NCBI GenBank assembly: GCA_036732755.1
Contig: DAINBU010000097.1
Coordinates: 1-19,815, forward strand
Reading direction: 5' to 3'
Length of the DNA stretch: 19,815 nt
Source: DASRRB01 sp036732755
GTDB lineage: Bacteria > Planctomycetota > B15-G4 > SIAN01
Below the pieces are notes generated by a model. The model did not search any database and was not told where the DNA came from. It saw nothing but the letters and a program-made list of their open reading frames with translations. Within the stretch, counting starts at the first letter, position 1; the number at the start of each line of letters is the position of its first letter. This document shows, piece after piece, positions 6,939 through 13,955 of this stretch. A program made the translations under genes and the position numbers.

Positions 6939-7940
6939 TCAGGCCGAGAACTTCGCGAGCGCCTCCTTGGGGACGTCGACGGTCGTCGCGCCGACGCCGG
7001 AGAGCTTCACGTCGACCTTGCGCGTCGACTCGCCGGCTGGGCCGCCGGTGACCTTCGTCTCGATGTGCATCGACTCGAGCGCGCCTTCCTTGGTGGCGAC
7101 GATCCTGAGCGTGCCGCTCGCGGTGAGCTCGCCGCCGCCGCCAGCGGCTCCGCCGGCTCCGCCGGGGCGCCCTGCCATCATCTCCTTCATGCGCGCCACG
7201 CCGGACAGCTTGTTCGCGAGGTCGGCCGAGAGCGGACCGGAGAAGACGACCTTGCCGTCCTTCTCCTCGCGCTTCAGCTCGGTCACCGCCGTGTCGAGCG
7301 TCGCGAGGACTTCGTGCGGCAGCATGATGCCCATCACGGTCATGATCGAGCCCATGCGGCGGAAGTCGCCGCCGCCGCCGGGACCGCCCGGTGCGCCGCC
7401 ACCTGCAGGAGCGCCGCCCGGAGGAGCGCCGCCTGCCGGAGGTGCACCCGCCGGAGGAGTGCCTGCGCCACCCGCCGGCGCGCCACCCGGCGCACCGCCG
7501 CGGCCGCCGAGTTGCGGCATCTGGAAGAGCTCCCACGTTCCGTCGCGCGAGTAGACGATCTGCTGGTCGAGCTTGTAGACCGTCTGGTCGTCGCGCGTGA
7601 TCGCGGCCGGCTTCCCCTTCTCGAACTTGCCGGTCATCGTCTGCGGTCCGCTGGAACCTCCGCGTCCGCCGCCGGCGCCCGCTCCACCGCCCGGTGGAGC
7701 GCCCGCGCCGCCAGCCGGCGCGCCGCCCGCGGGAGCTCCGCCGGCGCCGCCGCCCCGGCCGCGGCCGAACATGCCGCCGGTGTTCTCGACGACCATCTCG
7801 AAGGCGTAGCCCTTCGCGTCGGTCACCGCGGATGCGGCCTTCTTCAGGTCTTCCGGAATCTGCGCCTTCGCGGCCGCCGGAGCGGGCGCGCCCGCCGCTT
7901 GCGGCAGCGCGAGCAGTGTCGTGATCAGGCAAGCGAGCAT
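6939..7940 (-). CDS. exported Gly/Ala/Pro-rich protein of unknown function
   Basis: A 333-residue protein with a short signal peptide (MLACLITTLLALPQAAGA). The rest alternates folded-looking segments with three low-complexity inserts at about 55-99, 145-191 and 258-270, made of Gly, Ala and Pro in patterns such as GGAPAGG and GAPPAGGAPPG. The folded parts include AITRDDQTVYKLDQQIVYSRDGT split around strands, a KREEKDGKVVFSGPLSAD region and a C-terminal VDVPKEALAKF strand. They are reminiscent of outer-membrane lipoprotein-carrier or LppX-like half-barrels, but this is only an impression and there is no lipobox. The ATG at 7940 has GGGAGAG at a good distance; the upstream ATG at 7991 would spoil the signal peptide. 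The rhamnose isomerase gene lies 83 bases upstream on the same strand, and no function can be inferred from that. Confidence 0.72.
   Translation of the reverse strand: MLACLITTLLALPQAAGAPAPAAAKAQIPEDLKKAASAVTDAKGYAFEMVVENTGGMFGRGRGGGAGGAPAGGAPAGGAGAPPGGGAGAGGGRGGSSGPQTMTGKFEKGKPAAITRDDQTVYKLDQQIVYSRDGTWELFQMPQLGGRGGAPGGAPAGGAGTPPAGAPPAGGAPPGGAPAGGGAPGGPGGGGDFRRMGSIMTVMGIMLPHEVLATLDTAVTELKREEKDGKVVFSGPLSADLANKLSGVARMKEMMAGRPGGAGGAAGGGGELTASGTLRIVATKEGALESMHIETKVTGGPAGESTRKVDVKLSGVGATTVDVPKEALAKFSA
7350..7520. repeat. degenerate GC-rich tandem repeat inside a coding region
   Basis: This stretch encodes the second Gly/Ala/Pro-rich insert. It is made of imperfect repeats of short units such as GGAGCGCCGCC and GCCGGAGG, with spacing in multiples of three, so the reading frame is kept. 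Repeats of the same kind recur at about 7650-7770 for the first insert. The pattern suggests expansion by slippage under selection for frame. Boundaries are approximate. Confidence 0.6.
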
Positions 7941-8023
7941 CGGATCTCTCCCTCGTCCTTCTTCCTGGGGTTCCCGTCTTCCATGGATCATCGCGCGCCA
8001 GCGCGGGGCTGTGGCACGGGGGG

Positions 8024-9319
8024 TCAGACGATACCGCCGGAGGTGCGCTTCCCGGCGGGACGGCGCTCGGCGCAGCGCGCGCGGTAGCGGGAAGCGCGAA
8101 ACGTCGCGACCAAGTCGATCGCCCCGCCCGCCCGGCGGCGCGCCTCAGCGAGGAGCGGCGACACGTCGGTCTCGTAGGCGTCCTTGAGCGTCTGCAGCGC
8201 GAGCAGCGCGTCGTTGCGCTCCTGGCACTCGGCGAGGCGCGCCGCATCGACCAGCGACGCCTTCACGTAGGCGCGCTGCACTTCGCCCGCGCTGCTCATG
8301 AGCGACTCGAGCGGGTCGGTCACGTTGTGCGACTGGTCGAGAAGGTAGGCGGGCGCGAAGCCGGCCACCTTCTCGCGCTCGGCGCCCACCAGCTCGTGGA
8401 AGATCAGGAACAGCTGGAACGGCTTGATCGAGCCCGAATCGAGGTCGTCGTCGCCGTACTTGCTGTCGTTGAAGTGGAAGCCGCCGAGCTTTCCGAGCTG
8501 GATCAGGCGGGAGACGATGCTCTCGATGTTGACGTTCGGCGCGTGGTGGCCGAGGTCGACCAGGCAGAGGCACTTCGGGCCGAGCTCCTTCGCGCAGACG
8601 TAGCTCGTGCCCCAGTCGTTCAGCACGGTGGAATAGAAGGCGGGCTCACAGAGCTTGTGCTCGAGGTACATCTTCCAGCCGTCGGGCAGCGCGGCGCAGA
8701 TCGCGCGCGTGCTCTCGAGGTAGCGGTCGAGCGCGCGCCGGAAGTGGAGCTGGCCCGGGAAATTGCCGCCGTCGCCGATCCAGACGGTGAGCGCGGTGCT
8801 GCCGATCGCCTTCCCGATCTCGATGCATTCGAGGTTCTGCGCGACCGCCTGCTCGCGGACCGCGCGGTCGGTGTGGGTGAGGCTGCCGAACTTGTAGGAG
8901 CGCTGCCCCGGCGTGTGGTCCTCGAAGGTGTTCGAGTTCATGGCGTCGAACGAGAGGCCGAGGTCGGCCGCCGCGCCCTTCAAGCGGCGCGGATCGTCGG
9001 GGCGGTCCCAAGGGACGTGCAGCGAGACGGCCGGCGTGCAGCGCGCGAGCTGCTGCACGACGGCGCAGTCCTCGAGCTTCTCGTAGACGTCGCGCGGCTC
9101 GCCCGACTGCGGGAAGCGGCCGAAGCGCGTGCCGCCGGTGCCGACGCCCCACGACGGGATCGCGACGGTGAACGCCTGCGCGCGCTGCGTCAGCGCCTCG
9201 ACTTCGAGGCCGCGCCGTTTCAGCCGCGCGCCGAGCTCGCCGAAGTCGCGCGCGAGGTCGGCGGCACGCCGCGCGTTCTCGTCGGCGACGAGCTGCGGGT
9301 CGAGAACGGGCCGAGCCAT
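8024..9319 (-). CDS. rhaI: L-rhamnose isomerase, Pseudomonas stutzeri type (TIM barrel)
   Basis: A 431-residue cytoplasmic sugar isomerase that interconverts L-rhamnose and L-rhamnulose; relatives of the P. stutzeri enzyme (about 430 aa) also act on rarer sugars such as D-allose. The metal ligands are all present: E220 (MYLEHK), D255 (LVDLGHH), H282 (GGFHFND) and D328 (YLLDQSHN). They are shifted by one from the ligands I recall for the P. stutzeri enzyme. The YGDDDLDSG stretch near 288-296 can supply the second metal site. The ATG at 9319 has AAGGAAGGAG just upstream. No rhamnulokinase, aldolase, lactaldehyde dehydrogenase or transporter is near, so the rest of the pathway must be elsewhere. 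Divergent from the DinB gene by 77 bp. Substrate preference cannot be fixed from sequence. Confidence 0.88.
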   Translation of the reverse strand: MARPVLDPQLVADENARRAADLARDFGELGARLKRRGLEVEALTQRAQAFTVAIPSWGVGTGGTRFGRFPQSGEPRDVYEKLEDCAVVQQLARCTPAVSLHVPWDRPDDPRRLKGAAADLGLSFDAMNSNTFEDHTPGQRSYKFGSLTHTDRAVREQAVAQNLECIEIGKAIGSTALTVWIGDGGNFPGQLHFRRALDRYLESTRAICAALPDGWKMYLEHKLCEPAFYSTVLNDWGTSYVCAKELGPKCLCLVDLGHHAPNVNIESIVSRLIQLGKLGGFHFNDSKYGDDDLDSGSIKPFQLFLIFHELVGAEREKVAGFAPAYLLDQSHNVTDPLESLMSSAGEVQRAYVKASLVDAARLAECQERNDALLALQTLKDAYETDVSPLLAEARRRAGGAIDLVATFRASRYRARCAERRPAGKRTSGGIV

Positions 9320-9396
9320 GCGTGCTCCTTCCTTTCCGCGGTTGCGTCGGACATTAGAGTGGCGCGACCGCCTGCAAAGACATCGAGGAGGGAGCC

Positions 9397-10119
9397 ATGT
9401 CGACGCCGAGCGATTCGCCGTTCCAGCCGTCCGACGACACGACCGCCACCGCGCCCGCGACGCCGCCGACGAGCCCGGTCGTCGCCCCGATCGCAGCACC
9501 GTCCGCCGCGCCGAGCGAGACGCCCGGCGCCGCGCCCGTCGAGAGCCTCGACCCGCGCCTCTGCCCGGCGTGCAAGCAGACGCACGAAGTGGGCGAGGCC
9601 GTGGCGATGAAGCAGCTCGCGCAGTCGCCGGCGCGGCTCGCGAAGCTCGTGAAGGGACTCGACGCGAACGGCTGGAAGAAGAGCTACGGGCCCGGCAAGT
9701 GGTCGATCCGCCAGATCCTCGCCCACCTGCGCGACTGCGAGATGGTCTACGCCGTGCGCTGGCGCAAGATGATCTCGGAGGAGAACGCGGTGCTGACGCC
9801 GTTCGACCAGGACCTCTGGGCGAGCGGGACCGCCTACGCGAAGCAGGACGCGAAGCAGGCGCTCGCGACCTGGTCGGCGCTGCGCACGACCAACCTCGAG
9901 ATGCTGAAGCTCGCCGGCAAGCCTGCGCTCGCACGCGGCGGCAACCACCCGGAGTACGGTCCGATCACGGCGGCGCAGCTCCTCCGCCACATCCTCTCGC
10001 ACGACGAAAACCACCTCGGCCAGATCGAGGCGGCGCGCGCGAGCGGAAAGAAGCCGGCGAAGCGCGCGGCGGCATCGAAGGCGGCGCCGAAGCGACCCGC
10101 GAAGAAGAAGCGCCGCTGA
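9397..10119 (+). CDS. DinB-fold protein with Ala/Pro-rich N-terminus and Lys-rich tail
   Basis: A 240-residue protein. Residues 1-50 are a low-complexity Ala/Pro/Thr/Ser linker, then a CPAC pair (56-59). The DinB-like four-helix domain covers about 63-212 and carries the expected metal triad: H110 in WSIRQILAHLRDCE, with H202 and H206 in HILSHDENHLGQI. Members of this fold include thiol S-transferases (bacillithiol or mycothiol type) and metal-dependent hydrolases; I cannot say which reaction applies here. Residues 217-240 are a Lys/Ala/Pro tail (KKPAKRAAASKAAPKRP) like the tails of bacterial histone H1-like proteins, an unusual addition. GAGGAGGGAG stands directly before the ATG. It ends 16 bases from the convergent radical SAM gene. 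Confidence 0.82.
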   Translation: MSTPSDSPFQPSDDTTATAPATPPTSPVVAPIAAPSAAPSETPGAAPVESLDPRLCPACKQTHEVGEAVAMKQLAQSPARLAKLVKGLDANGWKKSYGPGKWSIRQILAHLRDCEMVYAVRWRKMISEENAVLTPFDQDLWASGTAYAKQDAKQALATWSALRTTNLEMLKLAGKPALARGGNHPEYGPITAAQLLRHILSHDENHLGQIEAARASGKKPAKRAAASKAAPKRPAKKKRR

Positions 10120-10135
10120 GCGTCGCCCTGCGGAA

Positions 10136-11707
10136 CTACGACTCGTCGAGCGTGTAGGTGACCGCCTCGATGCCGGGGCGGCCGGCCATCTGGCGCTGCT
10201 CCCAGCGGATGAAGTCGGAGCGCACACCCATCACGTTGCTGTAGCGGATGGTGTAGTGCGTGATGTCCTTCTCCATCAACTCGTCGGAGAGGACGCGGTC
10301 GTGCTTGACGAGGTCGGCCTTGCGCTTGTCCCAGGTCGGCTTGTCCATCGCTTCGACCTCGCGCACCAGCTCCTGGTAGATCGGCGCGCTCGGCCAGTCG
10401 GTCAGCGCGTTCACCCACCAGTTGCAGAGCTTGCCGAGCTTCTCGATGAAGAGGTCGTGCTCGGCGCTGAACTTGAGGCAGCTGCCGTCGAAGTAGTTGC
10501 CGAGCCCGTGCATCTTGGTCTCGTCGATCAGGGGCTTCGCGATGTCGTAGCCGACCGTCCCCTTGAACGGGAAGAAGATCGCCCAGCGGAAGCGCCCCAT
10601 CTTGACGCGCGCGCACAGCTCGAGCGTGTCCATGATCTCGGGCCGGCCCTCGTGCGGCAGGCCGAACATCACGAACGCGGACGTGTGCAGGTCGTGCTTG
10701 TGCGCGTTGCCGAAGCTCTCCTCGATCTGCGCGTTCGACATGTAGCGGTGCAGCACGTCGCGCCGGATGCGGTCGTTGCCGCTCTCCAGCCCGAACTTGA
10801 CGATCATGCAGCCCGATTCCTTCAGGGCCCGCGCTGAAGGTTCGTCGAAGCAGTTGACGTGGCCGTTCACGACGTAGGGCAGGCCGACGCCGCCCTCGCG
10901 GTACGCCTTGCAGAACTTCTGCACGTAGGGCTTGTTCAGCGTGAAGAGGTCGTCATCGAAGATGAACGTCTTGATCTGCGGGTAGCGGCGGCGCAGGTCC
11001 TTCAGCTCCGCGATCTGCCGGTCGATCGGGAACATGCGCAGGAACTCTTTCGGTCCCTTGGCCGCGCCGTCGGCGACGTACTGGTCGACGATCTCGAGGT
11101 TGAAGCAGTAGGTGCACTTGTAGGGGCAGCCGCGCGAGGTCAGGATCCCCATCCACCCCTTGGTCTGCTCGAGGATCTTCGGCATGTCGAAGACCTCGTA
11201 GTCGAGGTCGGGCAGCGTGTCGAGCGCAGGGAACGGCGCGACGGGATTGATGATCTTCTCGTAGCCCTTCCAGAGGCGGATGCCGGGGATCTTGTCGGTC
11301 GGCGCCCCCTTCTCGAGCGCGTCCATCACCTCGGCCAGCGAATAGTCGCCCTCGCCGATGCAGACGAAGTCGAAGAGCTTCGAGTCGTGCACCTCGTCGG
11401 GGACCATCGTGCAGTGGACGCCGCCGATGATCTGCTTCAGGTCGGGGAACGCCGCGCGGATCGCCTTGCTCTGCGCGACCACCCAGTCGTACTGCATCGA
11501 GAGGACGGAGAAGCCGACCAGGCCGGGCTGTGTCTCGCGGATGTAGTCGACGATCTCGGCGCTGGTCGGGACGGGCTCGAGCTTCTCGCAGACCTGCCAG
11601 AGGTCCATCTCGTGGCCGCGCGCCTTCAGGACCCCGGCGAGCGAGGCGACGCCGTGGTTGCTGCCCGCCGGCGCGTCGAGATTGGGATAGATGAGGAGGA
11701 TTCGCAT
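10136..11707 (-). CDS. B12-binding-type radical SAM protein
   Basis: A 523-residue protein. Residues 1-140 form the Rossmann-like domain typical of cobalamin-binding radical SAM enzymes: RILLIYPN at the start, GFSVLS and QIIGGVH strands, and the IGEGDYSL segment. No DxHxxG lower-ligand motif is present, as in most of this class. The radical SAM barrel begins at about 186 with TSRGCPYKCTYC, whose C194, C198 and C201 bind the 4Fe-4S cluster. A FIFDDDLF strand (248-255) and KFGLESGNDRIRR (304-316) are the usual later landmarks. The C-terminal 130 residues are poorly conserved in the wider class. Family members methylate unactivated carbons or build lipids and antibiotics; the substrate is unknown. 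The ATG at 11707 has only a weak GGGGAC upstream. It stands alone behind its own putative promoter. Confidence 0.83.
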   Translation of the reverse strand: MRILLIYPNLDAPAGSNHGVASLAGVLKARGHEMDLWQVCEKLEPVPTSAEIVDYIRETQPGLVGFSVLSMQYDWVVAQSKAIRAAFPDLKQIIGGVHCTMVPDEVHDSKLFDFVCIGEGDYSLAEVMDALEKGAPTDKIPGIRLWKGYEKIINPVAPFPALDTLPDLDYEVFDMPKILEQTKGWMGILTSRGCPYKCTYCFNLEIVDQYVADGAAKGPKEFLRMFPIDRQIAELKDLRRRYPQIKTFIFDDDLFTLNKPYVQKFCKAYREGGVGLPYVVNGHVNCFDEPSARALKESGCMIVKFGLESGNDRIRRDVLHRYMSNAQIEESFGNAHKHDLHTSAFVMFGLPHEGRPEIMDTLELCARVKMGRFRWAIFFPFKGTVGYDIAKPLIDETKMHGLGNYFDGSCLKFSAEHDLFIEKLGKLCNWWVNALTDWPSAPIYQELVREVEAMDKPTWDKRKADLVKHDRVLSDELMEKDITHYTIRYSNVMGVRSDFIRWEQRQMAGRPGIEAVTYTLDES

Positions 11708-11757
11708 CGTCTGGTGTCCCCGTCCCCGAATTCGCACCAAGTTACTACAGATTCGCA
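11700..11757. repeat. three direct copies of ATTCGCA around the radical SAM promoter
   Basis: ATTCGCA occurs at 11700-11706, 11730-11736 and 11751-11757, with start-to-start distances of 30 and 21 bases. One copy lies in the spacer of the putative promoter, one just after its -10 box, and one over the start codon. The spacing near two and three helical turns would suit a regulator binding one face, but seven bases in three copies could also be chance. Confidence 0.35.
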
Positions 11758-11767
11758 AGTGCTTCAA
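11739..11767 (-). promoter_or_regulatory. putative sigma-70-type promoter for the radical SAM gene
   Basis: Read on the minus strand, TTGAAG (11767-11762) and TAACTT (11744-11739) are separated by exactly 17 bases, matching four and three positions of the consensus boxes. This is the most AT-rich stretch of the 114-bp gap. Transcription would begin near 11732, about 25 bases before the ATG. No experiment supports it. Confidence 0.35.
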
Positions 11768-11780
11768 AGACCGGATCTTC

Positions 11781-11814
11781 CTGCACGCGCCCGATGTCGG
11801 GCTGCGCCGTGCAG
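11781..11814. repeat. nested inverted repeat after the YkgJ gene
   Basis: Outer arms CTGCACG (11781-11787) and CGTGCAG (11808-11814) pair perfectly. Inner arms GCCCGA and TCGGGC (11789-11794, 11797-11802) extend the structure across a small internal loop. It starts eight bases beyond the YkgJ stop. No T-run follows on the minus strand, so it is not a standard intrinsic terminator. It may protect the operon's 3' end, act with Rho, or bind a protein. Confidence 0.5.
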
Positions 11815-11821
11815 CGCCGCA

Positions 11822-12406
11822 TCATTTCCCGCGACGGTCGGGACTTCGCGGCGAGTGCGGGATGCGGCGCGCGCGCGCAAGCTCGTTGAGATGCGCGACC
11901 TCGGCCGTGAGTGTCGTGTCGGCCGTTTTCGGCGATTCCCCGGGACTCAGGCAGAAGAGGTCCCACGCCTCGCCGCGCTCGCCGCGCTGGCGCACGTACC
12001 ACTCGCCGCTCTTCCGGTCCCGCGTGATCGGGAAGAGGGCGCAGCGCCACGGCTTGAACTTGAAGCGGTCGCCCTCGCTCGCGCCGACCTGGTGCAGCAC
12101 GCAGCCGTCCTTCCAGAACGCGCACCAGCCCTGGCTCACCTTGAGCGTCGGCAGGCCGTCCTTCTCCTGGTCGGAGAGGAAGCCCGACTTCTCGACCAGG
12201 CGGCGCGCCGCGGGCCGCAGATGCGGGAGGAACTTTTGGAGGTGCGCGGCGATGCGCTCCTGCTCGTCTTTCTCGACGGCGGGCCGGCCGTTCATGCAGC
12301 AGATGCCGCCGCAGGTGGGATAGACGCAGTCGAAGTGCGCCGTCGCGAGGTTCGCGACCTCGACCTTGGGCGGCAGCGGCTGCGCCGGCTCGCGGCGGTG
12401 CGTCAT
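11822..12406 (-). CDS. YkgJ/DUF3109-type cysteine-cluster protein
   Basis: A 194-residue protein, last gene of the five-gene minus-strand operon. Eight cysteines are arranged as in YkgJ-like putative zinc/iron-chelating proteins: C27, C32, C36 and C37 (FDCVYPTCGGICCMNG), C95, C102 (WKDGCVLH), C122 (KPWRCALFPI) and C152 (DLFCLSPGE). The CALFPI and FCLSPGE stretches are typical of the family. It probably binds an Fe-S cluster or zinc; some relatives are suspected metal-dependent modification enzymes, but the reaction is unknown. Its ATG overlaps the stop of the GNAT gene by four bases (ATGA), so it is translationally coupled and very probably belongs to the same process. Confidence 0.8.
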   Translation of the reverse strand: MTHRREPAQPLPPKVEVANLATAHFDCVYPTCGGICCMNGRPAVEKDEQERIAAHLQKFLPHLRPAARRLVEKSGFLSDQEKDGLPTLKVSQGWCAFWKDGCVLHQVGASEGDRFKFKPWRCALFPITRDRKSGEWYVRQRGERGEAWDLFCLSPGESPKTADTTLTAEVAHLNELARARRIPHSPRSPDRRGK

Positions 12407-12939
12407 GGTCCCGACCGGGTCACCCGGCGCATGAAGATCACCTTGTCGTCGCCCACGCGGAAGAAGTCGGGGATGCGCGCCGCCTCGGCGTAGCCGGCGC
12501 GCTCGTAGAAGCGGCGCGTCGGAGCGTACGAATCCTTGCCGCCCGTCTCGATCAGGATGGTACGCCCGCCGCGGCGCGCCACGTCCTCCTCGACGGCGTG
12601 CAGCAGGCGCGCCCCGATCCCCTGCCGCTGCGCCGCCGGGTCGACCGCGATCCAGTAGACGTCGAAGACGCCGTCCGACATCGGCGCGAGCCCCCAGCAG
12701 ACGTAGCCGGCGACGCGCGCACCGTGCGCGCCGTCCGGCGCGTCGGCGACGAGGAAGTTGTAGTCGTCGGACCGGACGATCCGATACGAGCCCTCGACGG
12801 CGAGCCGCTCGAGCGCGACGTCGACCAGCTTGAGCGCGACGCCGACCTCCTCCTCCGTGAACGCCCCCGTCGCGCGCAGGAGCGCGGCGATCGGGGCGCG
12901 GTCGGCCGCGCCGAGCTCACGCAGCGCCGGCGCGGGCAT
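12403..12939 (-). CDS. GNAT-family N-acetyltransferase
   Basis: A 178-residue single-domain acetyltransferase. The core strands GYVCWG and FDVYWIAVDP lead into the acetyl-CoA pyrophosphate loop QRQGIGARLL (104-113); YAPTRRFYERAGY (138-150) is the motif B helix with the usual catalytic-position Tyr. Its start lies 23 bases inside the end of the upstream ATP-grasp gene, and its TGA overlaps the next ATG by four bases. In organisms that make N-epsilon-acetyl-beta-lysine, a GNAT enzyme (AblB) follows the aminomutase, but AblB is clearly longer than this protein, so it may acetylate a ligated product instead. That role is inference from the operon; the substrate is not visible from sequence. Confidence 0.82.
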   Translation of the reverse strand: MPAPALRELGAADRAPIAALLRATGAFTEEEVGVALKLVDVALERLAVEGSYRIVRSDDYNFLVADAPDGAHGARVAGYVCWGLAPMSDGVFDVYWIAVDPAAQRQGIGARLLHAVEEDVARRGGRTILIETGGKDSYAPTRRFYERAGYAEAARIPDFFRVGDDKVIFMRRVTRSGP

Positions 12940-13951
12940 GGCGGAGGATCGCCTCGACGAGGTCTTCGTAGGAGCGCGGCGCGGCGCCGCGCCTCCCCCA
13001 CGCGCGCGCGAAGCCGGCGTCGGGAGAGAGGTCGGGATTGGGGTTCACTTCGAGGACGACGGGCCCCTCGCTCTCGTGCAGCCGCAGGTCGACGCGACCG
13101 TAACCGCACAGTCCGAGCGCGCGCCAGGAAGAGAGCGCGATTTCGCGGACGCGCGCGGCGAGCGGCGCGTCGAGCGCGGCGTCCTGCACGGGCGTGCCGT
13201 TCCAATCGTCGCTCCCCTCCACCCACTTCGACTCGTAGGTGACGAGGCGCGGCCGGCCGGCGGGAAAGCGCGTGAAGTCGATCTCGGCGACGGGCAGGAG
13301 CTCGGGCGCGTCGGCGGAGCCGATCAGTCCGACGTTGAGCTCGCGCCCCTCGATGAAGCGCTCGACGAGCGCCGGCTGCCGGTAGCGCTCGATCACGAAG
13401 CGGGTGCGGTCGCGCGCGGCGGCTTCGTCGTGGACGACGCTCTCCTTCGAGATGCCGTGGCTCGCGTCTTCGCGCGACGGCTTGACGATCCACGGGAACG
13501 GACAGCGCGTCGCAGGATCGGTCGCGCGCGGATCGGGCAGCGGGTCGTCGGCGCTCTCGACCACGCACCCAGCCGCGACCGGGACGCCGCGCGCCGCGAG
13601 CAGCGCCTTCGCGAGCGGCTTGCGCAGCGACAGCGCGCAGGCGAGCGCGCCGTTGCCGGTGAACGGGAGCCCGGAGAGATCGAGCAGCGCGACGACCGCC
13701 GCTTCGAGCGCCGCGTCGCCGCGCAGCGACTCGACGAGGTTGAAGACGACGTCGGGCCGCGCGGCACGCAGCGCCGCGAGCAGGGCGTCCGGTTCGCCCG
13801 GCGCGGCGAGCCGCGTCGCGTCGTGGCCGCGCTCGCGCAGCGCCGCGACCACCGCGTCGGCGCAGCCGGCCACGGAGGCGACGGCGAGCGCGTCCTTCTC
13901 CTGGCCGTGCGCGAGCGCGCCGTCGTCGTTGAAGAGGACGGCGACGCGCAT
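12917..13951 (-). CDS. ATP-grasp ligase, D-Ala-D-Ala-ligase-like (second of pair)
   Basis: A 344-residue carboxylate-amine ligase. The N-terminal domain (1-95) includes PDVVFNLVES and GLPFTGNGALACALS, as in Ddl-like enzymes. The ATP-grasp core has FPWIVKPSREDASHGISKES (152-171), where the GSS of true Ddl ligases is replaced by DAS, and GYGRVDLRL (283-291). The metal site EVNPNPDLSPDAGF (301-314) replaces the NTLPGMT-type motif of Ddl. These differences argue against a wall-precursor Ddl and for another amino-acid or peptide substrate. It starts four bases after the stop of its paralogue, with a weak ribosome site, so it is probably coupled. A cytoplasmic enzyme acting in the aminomutase operon. 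Confidence 0.82.
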   Translation of the reverse strand: MRVAVLFNDDGALAHGQEKDALAVASVAGCADAVVAALRERGHDATRLAAPGEPDALLAALRAARPDVVFNLVESLRGDAALEAAVVALLDLSGLPFTGNGALACALSLRKPLAKALLAARGVPVAAGCVVESADDPLPDPRATDPATRCPFPWIVKPSREDASHGISKESVVHDEAAARDRTRFVIERYRQPALVERFIEGRELNVGLIGSADAPELLPVAEIDFTRFPAGRPRLVTYESKWVEGSDDWNGTPVQDAALDAPLAARVREIALSSWRALGLCGYGRVDLRLHESEGPVVLEVNPNPDLSPDAGFARAWGRRGAAPRSYEDLVEAILRHARAGAA

Positions 13952-13955
13952 CGGA

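Noticed and set aside
7350..7770. Possible CRISPR or minisatellite array
   Set aside because: Units are short, imperfect, always in frame and without unique spacers; they encode Gly/Ala/Pro inserts.
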